From Euonymus europaeus (Eukaryota > Streptophyta > Magnoliopsida > Celastrales > Celastraceae): a stretch of DNA of 64,000 nt. The stretch covers positions 22,361,001-22,425,000 of the forward strand of contig OY756957.1 of the NCBI GenBank assembly GCA_963580455.1. The letters run 5' to 3'. A model generated the notes under the pieces. It did no database searches. It worked only from the letters and a program-made list of their open reading frames with translations, and was not told the origin of the DNA. Shown in pieces: positions 11,028 through 22,449 of the stretch. A program made the translations under genes and the position numbers. How positions within the stretch are numbered: the stretch's first letter is position 1; the number at the start of each line of letters is the position of its first letter.

Positions 11028-13251
11028 TTACATTTCTTCTTCATCAACCATCTCAACTACATTGGAGCTTCTTGATTGAATCTGGAATATTTGCTCCCTG
11101 ATCACGAGTAAATCACTACGAAGACTTGCTAAAAATGAGGAAACCTTAGCTAGTTCTGGAGTGTTTAGCATCTGGCTCATCCTCAAGTTTTTCTCATACA
11201 TTTCATAATCACTAGCCCACTCTGATAGACGCAGTGCTCGACTCATTACCATCCTGATCTTGTCATTAATACCTTGTTGTTGCTCTCGTAGTGTGCTCCA
11301 TTCTTCATGCAGAAAATTATTCTCCTGATTCAACTCTTATTTCGGCCACCTTTTGCTGAATTGAAGTATCACATCGTTCTCTGATCAGTTGGTTTTCATA
11401 CAAAACACGATCCATCTGTTCCTTTAATGTGTGAATCTCGACAATATTCTTTTTCAGCTGTATGGCCTTATCAAACATTTTTGTCTTTGCGCCATAATTT
11501 ATTTCTTCTAGCGTAGCGACTGTTTCCTTAAGCTGCTTAATCTCATTGCATGCTTCTTGGAGCTCCTTTTGCATCCCTTTTTTCTCTCCTTCAGTTTCGA
11601 CTATCAAGGCTTCTTGTGACTGCCGTTTCTCTTTCTCAACTAATTCCGCCTTTGGTTCCTTGAATTTCCCTTTATACTTCTTATATTTTTCTGTCATCAT
11701 TTCTAACATCTTCCATACTATTTTAGCTTCTTTCCCCGGGAGTTCGGATGGCCCTCCTACCATCTCGTCGTCACTTGACATATTTTCCGATTGAAAACTC
11801 TCATTCACTTCTTGTTTCTCAACATCCATGTTTGCTTCTGAAAATGACTGGTCTTTTACTATTGCCGCCTTTTCTCCTGCTTCTTCGCCCACTTTCTGAA
11901 CCACTGCTTTATCTTCTTGGGCCCGCTTCCTTTTCTTTTGGTCCACATCTACAAATTCTTCTTTTTTCATATCGAAGACCACTCGAGATTTTGCCTTCTT
12001 TAAATGCCATGCTTCGTATCGAGCTTTTCCATGAGTATTCCAAGCTCCTTTTTTGACCCCTCGAGGATTACTCCAAGCTTCCACTACTTGTTTCATTATC
12101 ATTTTAGCCTGATCATCTTCAAGAGAGAAATCCAACCCCCTTAGGCCATGTGTCACTGGTCGACAAAGATTCCCACCTATTTGTCGAAAAAACATTGTTG
12201 GGGCTTGACTTGTGATTCCCCAAGGGCCTATAAGGGGGACCCAATTGAAACTACCACATTTGTATAGTAGCCCATCTGATTTATGCCACAATGCCTTCAT
12301 GTATACCTTTGTCTCATCTAATTTGCTGAGCAAACCTCTCCATTTTTCAAATGAAGGTTTTTGAGGCTGCATTCCACAATTCTCATAATCCTGTATGGGA
12401 TCTCTGAGCTAATAGTCATCTTTTTGAAACTGGACTAGCGGTGCCCCGATGGTTTTGTCATACTTTAGGTGACTGACGAGCCAAATTCCTAGTAGCTGTG
12501 AACATCCAATAAATTTCCCTTCGGTGAAAACACGGCAATGATTAAGAGATCGAATTGTTTCACACAATATTGTTGGTACTGGAGTTGCTTGGTATCTGAC
12601 GTCATCAACCATGTTAATAATACTTTTGTCCACATATCCACCTGTACGTGGAAAAATCACAGTTCCATAAACAATGATTGCGAAAGCGAACCTCCCTTCC
12701 TCCTTATGAAAATTCTCTCTGGCAAAATTAATCAATATCTGAGTCGGGAAAGTCCATCTTGTGCCTTGCATCTTCCCCATATCTTTGGCCTTCTTCGTAG
12801 TTATTCCTAGTAACTTAGAAATAACGACCTCTGCATACGCCTTCTTTCCGGGATTGTAGATTTTATTAGCGTGCTTGGCGTATCCCAATAAGTCGGCATA
12901 TTCTTCAATCAATGGTGACAAGTCAACTGACCCAAAGACAAAACTCCTATATGCCGGGTCCCAATAGTGCATGGCTGACTATAGGAGAGTTACTGGTGCT
13001 TGTATGGTCAACAGATAGTCGATTCGTCCATAGGTACTTCTGAAGACTTTCCTTGTATGCAAATCTTGTTTCTCCCATAACTCAGCTAGGGTTGCTGGTG
13101 CCTGAGTTAGAAATGTAACTTTCTTCACTGGTCCCAAAAATTGTTCTTCCTTCAAACTGTCTCCCCATTTTCCTTGTAATTTTTCTAACTTCTCTCTGAC
13201 TTCTTGGGAATCTTCTAATGTCAGTGCATTGGTCCCTATCGGTATGATCAT
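11028..13251 (-). pseudogene. ORF1 upstream of gag, Ogre-specific (DUF7745-like), broken
   Basis: Four frame pieces cover this protein: 13251-12979, 12972-12409, 12372-11317 and 11333-11028. The first three are in one frame and are separated only by TAG stops (12979-12981 and 12409-12411); the last is in another frame, joined near 11333 after EIRVE. Typical stretches are YWDPAYRSFVFG, TVIFPRTGGYVD, GFNWVPLIGPWG-like FNWVPLIGPWG and ARYEAWHLKKAK. The C-terminal third is charged and strongly coiled-coil. An ORF in this place is diagnostic for Ogre; its role is unknown. The domain name is from memory. Confidence 0.8.
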
Positions 13252-13842
13252 TCTGCAAGTACTATCTAATTAGATTACAAAGATTTGTGCTCTAGTGTAT
13301 GTATGAACAAAAGTAAGAAGGGTATTTGCAATTTAGGACATGTACAAACCACAACTTGAATATGCGCAACTATGTACAATTAAGTTAATCATAAAATAGT
13401 AATAAACTGATAGAAATAAAGATGCCATTGTTGTTCCTAGTTTGATAGATAATCCTAACATGTCTGGAGATCTAATGTGCAGTTGGACTATGTATCTAAA
13501 CTACAACGCGACTACGCGAGAGGTTTACTGGATTATGTGACCTTTGATCTATACTTGGATAACAAAAGTCCATCCCTTAATACTTTAAGAGGACGTCAAT
13601 CCAGGAGAGCGTCTTCCCCCACCTACACAGGGAAGTAAATCTCAAAAATGTGGTAGGTCAACCCTCACTAATCACTAGGAAAACCCGGGTATAGGGTTAC
13701 GTGTGTGTAATAAATAGTGTGTTTTCGATGGCATATAAATTAATAAACTATGATATTAAACTTCATAATAAACAAAAATCAAAAATTAAGAAAAAGCATA
13801 AACATCAATATAAAGGCCCGACCCCTTCAGTAAAAACCTGGT
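13252..13842 (-). other. Untranslated leader between PBS and ORF1
   Basis: No protein-like frame is seen. The stretch lies between the primer-binding site and the first ORF1 Met, where a packaging signal would be expected, but no structure can be assigned from reading. Confidence 0.5.
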
Positions 13843-13861
13843 GTCCCCAGCAGAGTCGGCA
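13843..13861 (-). other. Primer-binding site of the Ogre element
   Basis: The minus strand reads TGCCGACTCTGCTGGGGAC, two bases after the 5' LTR end. It matches the TGGCGACT...TGGGGAC pattern found after LTRs of Tat/Ogre elements (tRNA-Arg type in the Ogre literature, from memory) apart from one base near its start. A decayed version follows the LTR that ends at 21333. Confidence 0.8.
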
Positions 13862-14313
13862 GTTGTCGCAACCGAAATCACGACGCGTACCGGCGCCATT
13901 TGAGAAAAAGAGATTAAAAAAATGTAAGAGTCGCCACCAATTGATTATAGTGCAATTGGACACTAAAATGTTAGGCCTGCGAACCAGAGAAAATGGGTAA
14001 GGGGGTCTATTGAGTGTGAGGAAAGTGTTAAGCACCCCACAACTCCCTAGTCGGTTGCCTTTTAAATTATTTATGCTTTTCCTTAAAAATATTTTTGTAT
14101 GTCTCAAATTGTGAAAATATTTTATCGCCAAATTGGTAGAAAAATTCCATTAATTAAACTTAACTTATTTAAGTGGTAATATAGTTCAAACTTTAGACGG
14201 AAATCCGATTATTTGGAGAAACCAATATTCTCTTTAAAATAATCGAATGTTCGAAAGAAATGTCTTGAGAAACCAATATTTTGATATTCCCGGATGTGCA
14301 AAAGAAAGGTGTC

Positions 14314-14737
14314 GAGAAACCAATACTTTGATATTCTCGGATGTTTGAAATTTGGCAGGTTGGGTATACAAACCTTATCAACCTGGTAAAATAATCGAAT
14401 GTTTGAAAGAAATGTCCTAAGAAATCAATACTTTGATATTCTCAGATGTTCGAAAGAAAAGTGTTGAGAAACCAATACTTTGATATTCTCGGATGTTTGA
14501 AATTTGACAGGTTGGGTATACAAACCTTATCAACCTGGTAAAATAATCGAACGTTTGAAAAAATGTCTTAAGAAAGAAAGATGACGAGAAACCAATACTT
14601 TGATATTCTCGGATGTTCGAAATTTGGCAGGTTGGGTATACAAACCTTATCAACCTAGTAAAATAATCGAATGTTTGAAAAAATGTCTTAAGAAAGAAAG
14701 GTGACGAGAAACCAATACTTTGATATTCTCGGATGTT
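14314..14737 (-). repeat. Tandem 120-bp repeats inside the Ogre LTR
   Basis: The block GAGAAACCAATACTTTGATA begins at 14314, 14466, 14586 and 14706, so the last periods are exactly 120 bp and the first is 152. A second shared block, CAGGTTGGGTATACAAACC, follows in the first three. A more diverged start of the array can be traced back to about 14190. The frames at 14193-14752 are products of this repetition. Confidence 0.85.
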
Positions 14738-15920
14738 TAACGCGTCGAACATATATAATCGTATGATTTGATTCTTTCTTTGAAATTATTTTAATATACC
14801 TCAAAATAAATCGTGAAGTTAAATATAAGCAGGCATATTAATCTAATTAATATTATCTATACTACTTTTACTATTTTACTACATTATTACATTTACATGA
14901 ATCTCAATATATGGAAAATAAAACCCAACCCAACCTATAGTAAACAAACAGCAGGCCCAAATCAAAACACAAGCCCGGATCCAGCCCAATACAAGTACAA
15001 ACAGAAATCCATGAGAAGACAAATTAAAACTTAAACCCGGCCCAATCTAATATAAGCCAACCCAAAAATTAAACTAATCCGGGCCTGTTAACAATACAAA
15101 CAATTGAAACAAAACCTAAACCCCGAAAATAAAACAAATCCGGCCCGATCCCAATTGTAATAAAACTTTCATAGCCCAATTTCATAACCCAATATTTCCC
15201 ATCAACACGGGCCCATTAACTCATTCCTGGCCCAACATCCTATAAATCTACCATCGACCCAACATCCATCAAATATACCACCGGCCCAAAAACCACCCCT
15301 GGATCAACGTCCACTACTGTTCATCGTCTCCCTCCTTGGCCAGCACCACCGTCGCCGGTAGCAACCATCAGGTTTCGGTCCGGCGCACCTACAAGCATAT
15401 CCGAGCAAAACAAAGCAACCAAACCAGAAACAAAAAAAACAGAGCCTCGACAAACATAAATCCAGAAACAAAAATCTAAAGCAAAACTACAGATAAAATG
15501 AACCAACAAAAATTCAGATCGGTTCCTTGAAACCAACGAGACTAAAATTCATCAAAACAAAAATCCTCAAGAAACCAAAGCTCAAAATACCTAGATCTGG
15601 AACATATGACAGTATCAAGAAATAATAAAAAAAAACAAAGATGTGAGATTACCCTATTTTCCCGTTTCTGGATTCTTCTCCTAAAAACAACTTCGATTTT
15701 TGCTTCCGCTTCGTCTGGATCTTTTCTTCTACGATTATCTTCTCTGCCTTTTTCGATCCTCAAGCTTTCCGGCCTTCTCTCTCAAACACTTTGTTTCCTT
15801 CCTCTGTAAAACACCTCCCGAAATCCCTCGGTTTTTCTCCTCTGTAAAACACTTCCCGAAATCCTCTCTCAAAAACTCTCCGATTCTTTTCTTTTTTAAC
15901 AAATTTCCAACCTCCGGCTC

Positions 15921-15927
15921 TTTATAG
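15921..15927 (-). promoter_or_regulatory. Putative TATA box of the Ogre LTR promoter
   Basis: The minus strand reads CTATAAA in a GC-richer setting about 560 bp into the LTR, followed by a purine-rich leader. The same motif is kept in the left LTR at 213-219. Position and context fit a plant retrotransposon promoter; transcription would start about 30 bp downstream, near 15890. This rests on motif alone. Confidence 0.5.
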
Positions 15928-16484
15928 CCCTAAATCGGTGCCGTCCAGCTCCTCCCTCTACCTTCTGTCTCCCACGTTCGTTGCCCTCTCTCTGGTGCGT
16001 TCTCTTTGTCATTGTCCACCAATTCCTCCACTACCCTTGCTTTTCACCCAATCTCTTGTCCTGGCCGACCACCCTTTCTTCCACTGCCGCTTCTCTCACT
16101 CTAGTGGCCTCTCGTGCTTTCCTCCCTCCACTATCACAAAAACTTTTCTTTCTTTGATTTTAGGGTTGGGTGGTAAGTTAGGTGAGTTTAGGTTAATTGG
16201 GTTGGGTTTTGGGCATAATTGGGTAGTCCTTTGGGTCCTTAGTTGGGTAATTATTGGGCTTGGTTTTAATTAAATGATGGGTAGATATTTGGACCTTAGA
16301 TAAGGCAATGGGCCTAACTAGGTAATATTAGGTAATGGATTAAATGTAGGTATTTGGGGTTTAAATTTGGGCCAAGACTTTGGTGAATATTGGGCACTAA
16401 GGTTGTTTTTTGTTTTTTTATTTTTCAATTTTTTTATTATTTTATTAAAAATAGCAAGTGCCCGGACAAAAATGGGGTACTACA

Positions 16485-16655
16485 CTTTGAAATATCAAGG
16501 CCTTCAATACCTGAATTTTCATTTTCTACAAGCACTTTTGTATCAAGTGAGAACATATCATCGAATTTTACAGGCACACTTTCCTCAACACACTTAGATT
16601 TCAAATTATAAACTCTATATGCTCTAGAGTGTAAAGAATACCCAAGAAATCAAGT
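16485..16655 (-). pseudogene. Ty1/copia pol fragment at the Ogre insertion site
   Basis: Minus-strand translation gives FLGYSLHSRAYRVYN, the hallmark junction between integrase and RT in copia pol, followed by KCVEESVPVKFDD and about 30 more residues. It begins exactly at the Ogre LTR end, so the Ogre element inserted into a copia element; the other half should lie left of the window. Upstream of FLGYS the similarity stops abruptly. Confidence 0.75.
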
Positions 16656-18449
16656 AAAGCAAGTAAAAATAAAGTGCAAGGATATATAGTAGTTCGGAGA
16701 GTCCTTCCTCCTACATCCACCACCTAAGCCCGCAAGCTTAGGATTTCCAAATCCACTAATAGGTGATGGTTTTCCAAGTTCACTAACAACTTAGGGTTTT
16801 AGGCAAGCTAACTCCAAACTCTTAGAACCAAGGTTTCAAGATAACCAAGAACTAGGCTTTTCAAGTTGAACCCCAAACTTATCTCACAAGGTTTTGTCCA
16901 ACAAAAGGACTTGACAAGTGTTTAGGCACAAGGTTCTCTTAAGGTTAGCTCAAGGCTATTCGGTTGAGGAACTCTCACAAAGACTAGAGATGATGCTCAC
17001 GAATATGGTTAATAATAGGCTTAAGATGTGGCAATCACTCTATGGCAACCTCACACAAAGCTCTCAAGAAGATATAGATGAGATGAGGAGAACCTTTGTT
17101 GAAACACCACTCAAGAACACCAAAAATGATACCCCACGGGTAGAATGAAGAATAATGGGTTCTTGATGGATTTTTGGATCTCTTTTTGAAATAGGAAGAT
17201 GATAGCTTTATGATTATCAAATTTTTAGCAAGAGATCTCTAGGAAGAAGCTTGAATAAAGATTTGAAGCTCAAAGACTTAGGCCAATTTTTGCAAATGTT
17301 CTTCCCCTTTCCACACAAGCCCAAACCGTTCTCTTATTTCCAAGACAAAATAATCTAGGTCATTGGATGAAAATTAAGTCTTGATCTTGACCCTTCCTTC
17401 TTCTTTTAATCTTGAACATTTTTTAATTCAAACCAAATAAATCTCAACCATTCATTATAGAGTCATTGAAAATTATGATGTAAAAATATCTCCTTTGGCT
17501 TGGGCTTGTTTGGTTGCACCAATAATTCCTTTTGGATGATGAAAGTCTTGCACAAACCAATCCAAACAACCATTTCTAGATTTTGGAACAAGGAACAACT
17601 TTCCAGCCATCTCTCTCTCCTTTGTACCCCAAAAAGTAAATGTTGCCACAATGTTGACTAATCATATTAAACTTGAAATTTCTTTTGAATTCTTGGCACA
17701 AAGCACATAGGAGGACTTCTAGAAGCTCAAAAAAGGAATTCTCCAGCAACAATATTCATTTCACACTCCTAGAAGAAATGCTTGCTCATGAGAAGTCAAA
17801 ATTTTTTCCAAATGGAGTTGATCATGCTCAAACTTGACAAATTAAGCTTCAACAAATGAATGTATGAATTTTCTCAATAAAATCAGCTTCATAATGCTCC
17901 ACATAAGCTCATGATACTTAATTGATTTCACCTACAAAGAAATAGGTGACAACGCAGCTCATTGTTGCTTGTAAGCTCAAAGAGCTTCAATGCTTGCACA
18001 TAGGTCAATCAATATGATATAAACCTAATAAAATTCAAGTAAGCACATGATAAATCATTTAATATATGTTTAAATGTGCACACAAAATTTCCTAGCTGAA
18101 TTAATTCACGCTCTCATAATAAGATATATTCATCTATGTCTTAAGACTTTTTCAGAACAAAAAAATCAAGTCATTTGGATATCATATGAATAAATTATGA
18201 CAATTCAACCAACGTATACACAGTGTGATGTTTGAGCAATTTTATTTGTAATTCGAAAATAAACGAGTTCAACTTGATCCAATTCATATCAAATATGATG
18301 AAAAATTATTGCAAATATGTATGATGAAGCTTAAATCAAATATCACAAATATTTCAAATTTTATCCAAATTCATTTAAATATAAGCAAAATCAAACATCA
18401 CATTAGGTATTTTTACATCAAAACACAAATATAGAACCTATGGTCCAAC
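16656..18449 (-). repeat. Probable copia LTR or LTR-derived sequence
   Basis: The minus strand starts TGTTGGACCATAGGTTC at 18449, a typical copia LTR start, and the whole stretch is noncoding. Its other end is unclear; it adjoins the copia pol fragment without a PBS or gag, which implies an internal deletion. Short frames at 16918-17148 and 17463-17651 have no recognisable features. Confidence 0.4.
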
Positions 18450-18913
18450 AGAGACATCTCGTATTATCGCATCCAAACCACTCACATCATCCTCATATTA
18501 GAACTGCATGTTTCTGTTGATAAAATCCAGGCCGTCAATTTCGTGATGATTAATGAATTTCTCAAAACGTAAAAAGTAAGTCATCATTACAATGCTATGA
18601 TTGAGGCATCGTAAATGTTAAACCTGTCACCGGTCAAGACAGTCAACCAATCACAGGTATGAGGGCATATGATGATACAAAAATACCCACCAATTAAACC
18701 ACAACATATGTCACAAGAAATCTCGTAGGCCATCCTAGTTGGTACATGTAAGCCGAGCTACATGTCATTTTGCTCGGCCAAGTATGAGCCTCAATCCTTG
18801 GACATGTTTCAGTTACACTTGAAAATGATTTCATTATCCTACAAGACTCTCCCTAACTAGAGTAGTTTTCTATATTAACAGTACCTCCTCTCAAAGAAGA
18901 ACCAGCCTGCAAT
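18450..18913. other. Unassigned noncoding stretch
   Basis: No gene, repeat unit or element end is recognisable. It separates the probable copia LTR from the decayed Tat LTR. Confidence 0.4.
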
Positions 18914-19769
18914 TAGAAGTAGGAGAATTTTGTCCATGTAATATTTTATTTATTTGTCTTTGTTATTTTTTATTTTTTATTGAATACTTTTCATACATGT
19001 AAATAGATATTATATGTTATATTTTTATTTAATTTTCGTGTTTTATTTTTCTTAGTCAAACCCAAAACCTAAGCTTATAAGGCCACTTATCATATGAAAC
19101 TAAAGCCCAAAACCAACCTAATTATCAACTCATTCCTTTCATAAGTCCAAGACCCAATATGACTAACTATAACCTAAGTCCACCCATAAGTTCACAATCC
19201 TACCAAAGAAGTCATAACCCAACCCATAAAGATTACCAAAAACAAGCCCAAGTCACTTTCTTTACAAAGTCCACCTACCCATGACCTCATTAGCCCACAT
19301 AAATTCCCAAGAAAAAAAGATCATCTTCCTAATTTATTACAGGCACAGAGCAAAGAAGGGAGAGCATGGACGGTGGAGAAGAAAGAAGGGAGAGAAATTA
19401 CAGAGGAAAGAAGGGAGATGTGGAGCATTGATGAGTTGGAAAAAAAATAGTTGGTTTTTGTCCTTTAAAGAGAGGAGCTGCCACACAAGTGAGAGAAAAA
19501 AAGAAGGCGAGAGAGAGAGAATATTGAGAGTGTTTTTCTAGTTTGGAGAAGGGAAGGTGGTTATCCCTTAGTTTCTTAACAACTTCTTCTTTTCTTCCCA
19601 TATTGTTTCTATTTTCTCTGTTTATTTTTTCTTGATTATTTTATTTTGTGTACTGTGTGCTGAATCGGTTTTAGAGATGTCAAGGACTACTCCTCCTTCA
19701 CGTGGACCATCCACCGAGCAGGGGATATAGTTGTTATATATATATTGCCATTTGTATAACCCTTATATA

Positions 19770-20419
19770 TCATTACTCTAAACTAAAGCAGAGCTTTGAA
19801 AAAGTGACTCACATATTATGACACGTGTCATCATCAATTGTGTTAAAAATTTGAAGCAAACAAACATTACCAAATGCAGCCAAAAAGTCATGACTCTTCA
19901 AATCATAAGCCACGCCACTCCAATTTTTGGGTAAAAAAAAAGTCAATCATCCTCCAATTTTTTTTTTTATTCGTTCAAGTCTCTTCAATTTAATATATTG
20001 TAATTGTCTTTAAAATGCTTTAAATAATTTGTAATTTCTTTTTCAATATTTTGAACCTCTTAATTATTTGAATATAATTGGAGGAATTTCAAATTGAAAA
20101 TAAGGTTATGGATTGCATCAAAAGAGCTACAACATATCACACCGACAACTAATGAGAACATTAGTGATTGTGGTTACCTCTGCTCAAGTTAAAAGGATTT
20201 ATGATACGTGACATTGTCATTGCAAATTTCGAATGAAAATAATTCCTAATAACATTCATTACATATTAATGAACCGGAATTATTTCAGGTAAATACTGAC
20301 TATTCTCTACCGGTGTGACTAAGGTCTATATGAATGTCAATCTACCAATTATAAGGCACATCTACGAGAGGTATGACTCCACCACACAAGACGCGCGCGT
20401 AGCGCGAGCATACACCTAG
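19770..20419 (+). mobile_element. Non-autonomous Helitron, 650 bp
   Basis: The 3' end has the Helitron signature: a GC stem-loop CGCGC-GTA-GCGCG (20394-20406), nine spacer bases, then CTAG followed by T. The 5' end starts TCATTACTCTAAACTAAAGC after an A and is followed by GACACGTGTCATCATC, as in many plant Helitrons. Insertion between A (19769) and T (20420) fits Helitron target choice. There are no inverted termini, no target duplication and no Rep/helicase frame, so it depends on an autonomous partner. Confidence 0.8.
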
Positions 20420-20456
20420 TATATATATATATATATATTATTGTCTTTATATGTGC

Positions 20457-20610
20457 GTGAATATTATGATTCATTACATGTTTTGGGACCTATTTTTTTA
20501 TAATATATATTTCGAACTGCATTTAATTCGGTGAATATTATGCTTCATTACATGTGTTGGGACCTATTTTTTGTTTTGATATTATATATTTTGAACTACA
20601 TTTTAATTCG
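20457..20610. repeat. Direct duplication, 74-bp period
   Basis: GTGAATATTATG.TTCATTACATG followed by GGGACCTATTTTTT occurs at 20457 and again at 20531 with a few mismatches. It lies in the Tat LTR just right of the Helitron. Confidence 0.7.
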
Positions 20611-21353
20611 GAGGTCAATTTCGATTTTGGGCTATTTGTTTAATTCTTGACCAATTAATTTCTTTTGGACAATTATTTGTTTTCATATTTTTGTCTCCGA
20701 ATTGGGCCAACGTTTAACTTAATATATTTATTTTTATTTTGAAAAATCAGGATAGTTGCTGCCCCAAGACAAAAATGGTTCATACCACCCACATGAGGAA
20801 ATTTGATTTTATTCTAAATGATTTTTGTCAATTTTGAAAGTGGGACATAATTTTTTTTCAAGAAAATCCAAAATGTTTTCTATCTTTTTTTCCAAATAAT
20901 CATTTTTTGATAAAATTATTTTAAAAATTACGTAAGTTTGCAAACTCCCCATTCTTGGGACCAAATCCCCATGTAAACAGTGTTTTCCCTAAAAATTATC
21001 TCATTTCCAAAATTCTAAAAAATATATTTTGTGCAAGCATGCATACTCCCAATTCATTGGACCAAGTCTCCATTTAAGTGTAGCTTTTATAAAAATAATT
21101 CATCTTCAAAAAATTAAAAATGTTTTATTGTCCCTTGTTTAAGTTTGGTAACTGCATAAGTGGGTGCTTTAAGGTGCTAATACATTCCCTACATTCAATC
21201 GACCCCAAACCCAAATTTTCAAAATGGCAGACTGACATTGTAAATAGGTGACTAATTACACCTCGAAACTAATTGGCGGCGACTTTAGTTGTTTTTCAAA
21301 GCGTATGCTCGCTTCTTGATCGTAGTTGTGACAACTAGTGACTTCACTAAGAC

Positions 21354-22449
21354 TTTTTGAGGGTCAAACCAAATTTTTATTAAATCAGAGCCAAACTATT
21401 TTTCTGATTTTTTTTTCATATTTTTGTGTATAGTTCTCTTATTTATTTTTTTTGAAATTCTTTTATGTACCACACATTCACACACATAACCCCCCTCCTT
21501 TTTGATAAATCACATAGCCCCTACCTAGGCTTCAATTTGGATAGGAGGGAATGACTATTGACTCAATCCCTAGATAGGTAGTAGGTACATTCTTACTGGA
21601 TGAACTCCCCCAATGAGTTGATGGAGGACCCCCATTACCTTCATGGACTATGGGGGCACATGTCCAGAACCTCATGTGATAGATAGAAATCCAACATTAT
21701 AGTTCAGATATATGACATGAAGAGGATACTTTATACTTTTATTGTTACTTTACCCAAAGTACTGTTGTTTTTTTCCTCTATTTCCTCTGTTTCTATACTG
21801 CTCTGCTACTAAAATTCTTATTTCTTTTTACGATTATCATAGAGTATGCTCAAATATTAGATTTGTCTGCACAAAATGAAAAATTCTACCACTTCAATAA
21901 ATTAGTCTCAGCTAAAAGAATACTATAGAAGATGCTGGAGATAGATGTTTCAAAAGTCAGAAACATATGTAAGGGAAAAAAAGGAATTGTGGCGTTTTCC
22001 TATTGAGCTGATGGTAAAATTCGTTGCAAAAGAAGCTAGGAGAACTATCGGAGCAGACAACCTTTGCTTTGGCTAGTTATAGCACAATTGTTCTCGTGTG
22101 TTCAGGGTTATATGGAGGCAAGCGTGATCAAACTGTTCAATCAGGTCAACAGTTGGGCAAACCCTCTTACATCCATACTTGCAAAACCGTAAGGTCTTTG
22201 AATTTTGTCGACGATAAGGAAAAGGGAAATTCTTTGATTGTGTAGAACTGCTTCGTATATGGTTGATGAGCCATTTGAGATTTGATCACAAATTGAATCT
22301 CTCGATGATAAAATTCCGCCCACACACCAATCTAAACAAGAGATCTATCTATGAATTTAAATCGGTCAAATGGACCCTTGAGTTTCCTTCTTTATTGGCT
22401 TCAAAAGATTTCTTTGGGCCAATGAAATTATCGGAGAGCTCCTTGCTTC
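21354..22449. other. Unassigned sequence after the decayed PBS
   Basis: Probably the leader of the lost Tat element at first (to about 21800), then unrecognised sequence. Frames at 22024-22245 and 22263-22529 are short and show no domain. No gene is supported. Confidence 0.4.

Larger units (their letters stand above)
1..16484 (-). mobile_element. Ogre-type Ty3/gypsy (Tat lineage) LTR retrotransposon, truncated by the window start
   Basis: The element reads leftward. Its 5' LTR is 13864-16484 (2621 bp, TG...CA), and bases 1-781 are the end of the 3' LTR, almost identical to 15709-16484. Between them lie, in transcription order, a PBS, ORF1, gag, protease with G-patch, a predicted intron, RT, gypsy RNase H, archaeal-type RNase H, integrase, an extra 3' ORF, a tandem array and a polypurine tract. 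ORF1 before gag, an intron between protease and RT, two RNase H domains and LTRs above 2 kb are known traits of Ogre elements. With the missing part of the left LTR the whole element would be about 18.3 kb. Gag, pol and ORF1 all contain stops, frameshifts or deletions, so this copy cannot be autonomous. The right target-site duplication should be ctttg (16485-16489); its partner is outside the window. Confidence 0.93.
13864..16484 (-). repeat. 5' LTR of the Ogre element, complete
   Basis: On the minus strand it starts TGTAGTACCCC (16484) and ends TTGCGACA (13864), with TG...CA termini, for 2621 bp. The right edge is fixed by homology with the left LTR; the left edge by the adjoining primer-binding site. 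It contains a 120-bp tandem array (14314-14737) and a TATA box. The last ~170 bp (ending near 13864) resemble the ends of the LTRs at 21333 and 56935, which marks all three as Tat-type. Confidence 0.93.
18914..21333 (+). repeat. Decayed Tat-type LTR with a degenerate PBS behind it
   Basis: The right end, with AATTGGCGGCGACTTTAG about 60 bp before TTGTGACA (21326-21333), is laid out like the Ogre LTR end in this window. It is followed by ACTAGTGACTTCACTAAGAC (21334-21353), a decayed form of the Tat primer-binding site. The left end is less certain: GTAGGAGAATTTTGTCC near 18921 resembles the LTR start GTACCCCATTTTTGTCC. A Helitron lies within. No gag follows the PBS, so the internal region is lost. 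Confidence 0.55.

Noticed and set aside
14193..14752. Repeated reading frames with a recurring SNIREYQSIGFS motif
   Set aside because: They arise from the 120-bp tandem repeats in the LTR, whose period is a multiple of three; not a repeat protein.
19281..19541. Plus-strand frame of 86 residues, Lys/Arg/Glu-rich
   Set aside because: It lies in a purine-rich part of a decayed LTR, without motif or splice context.
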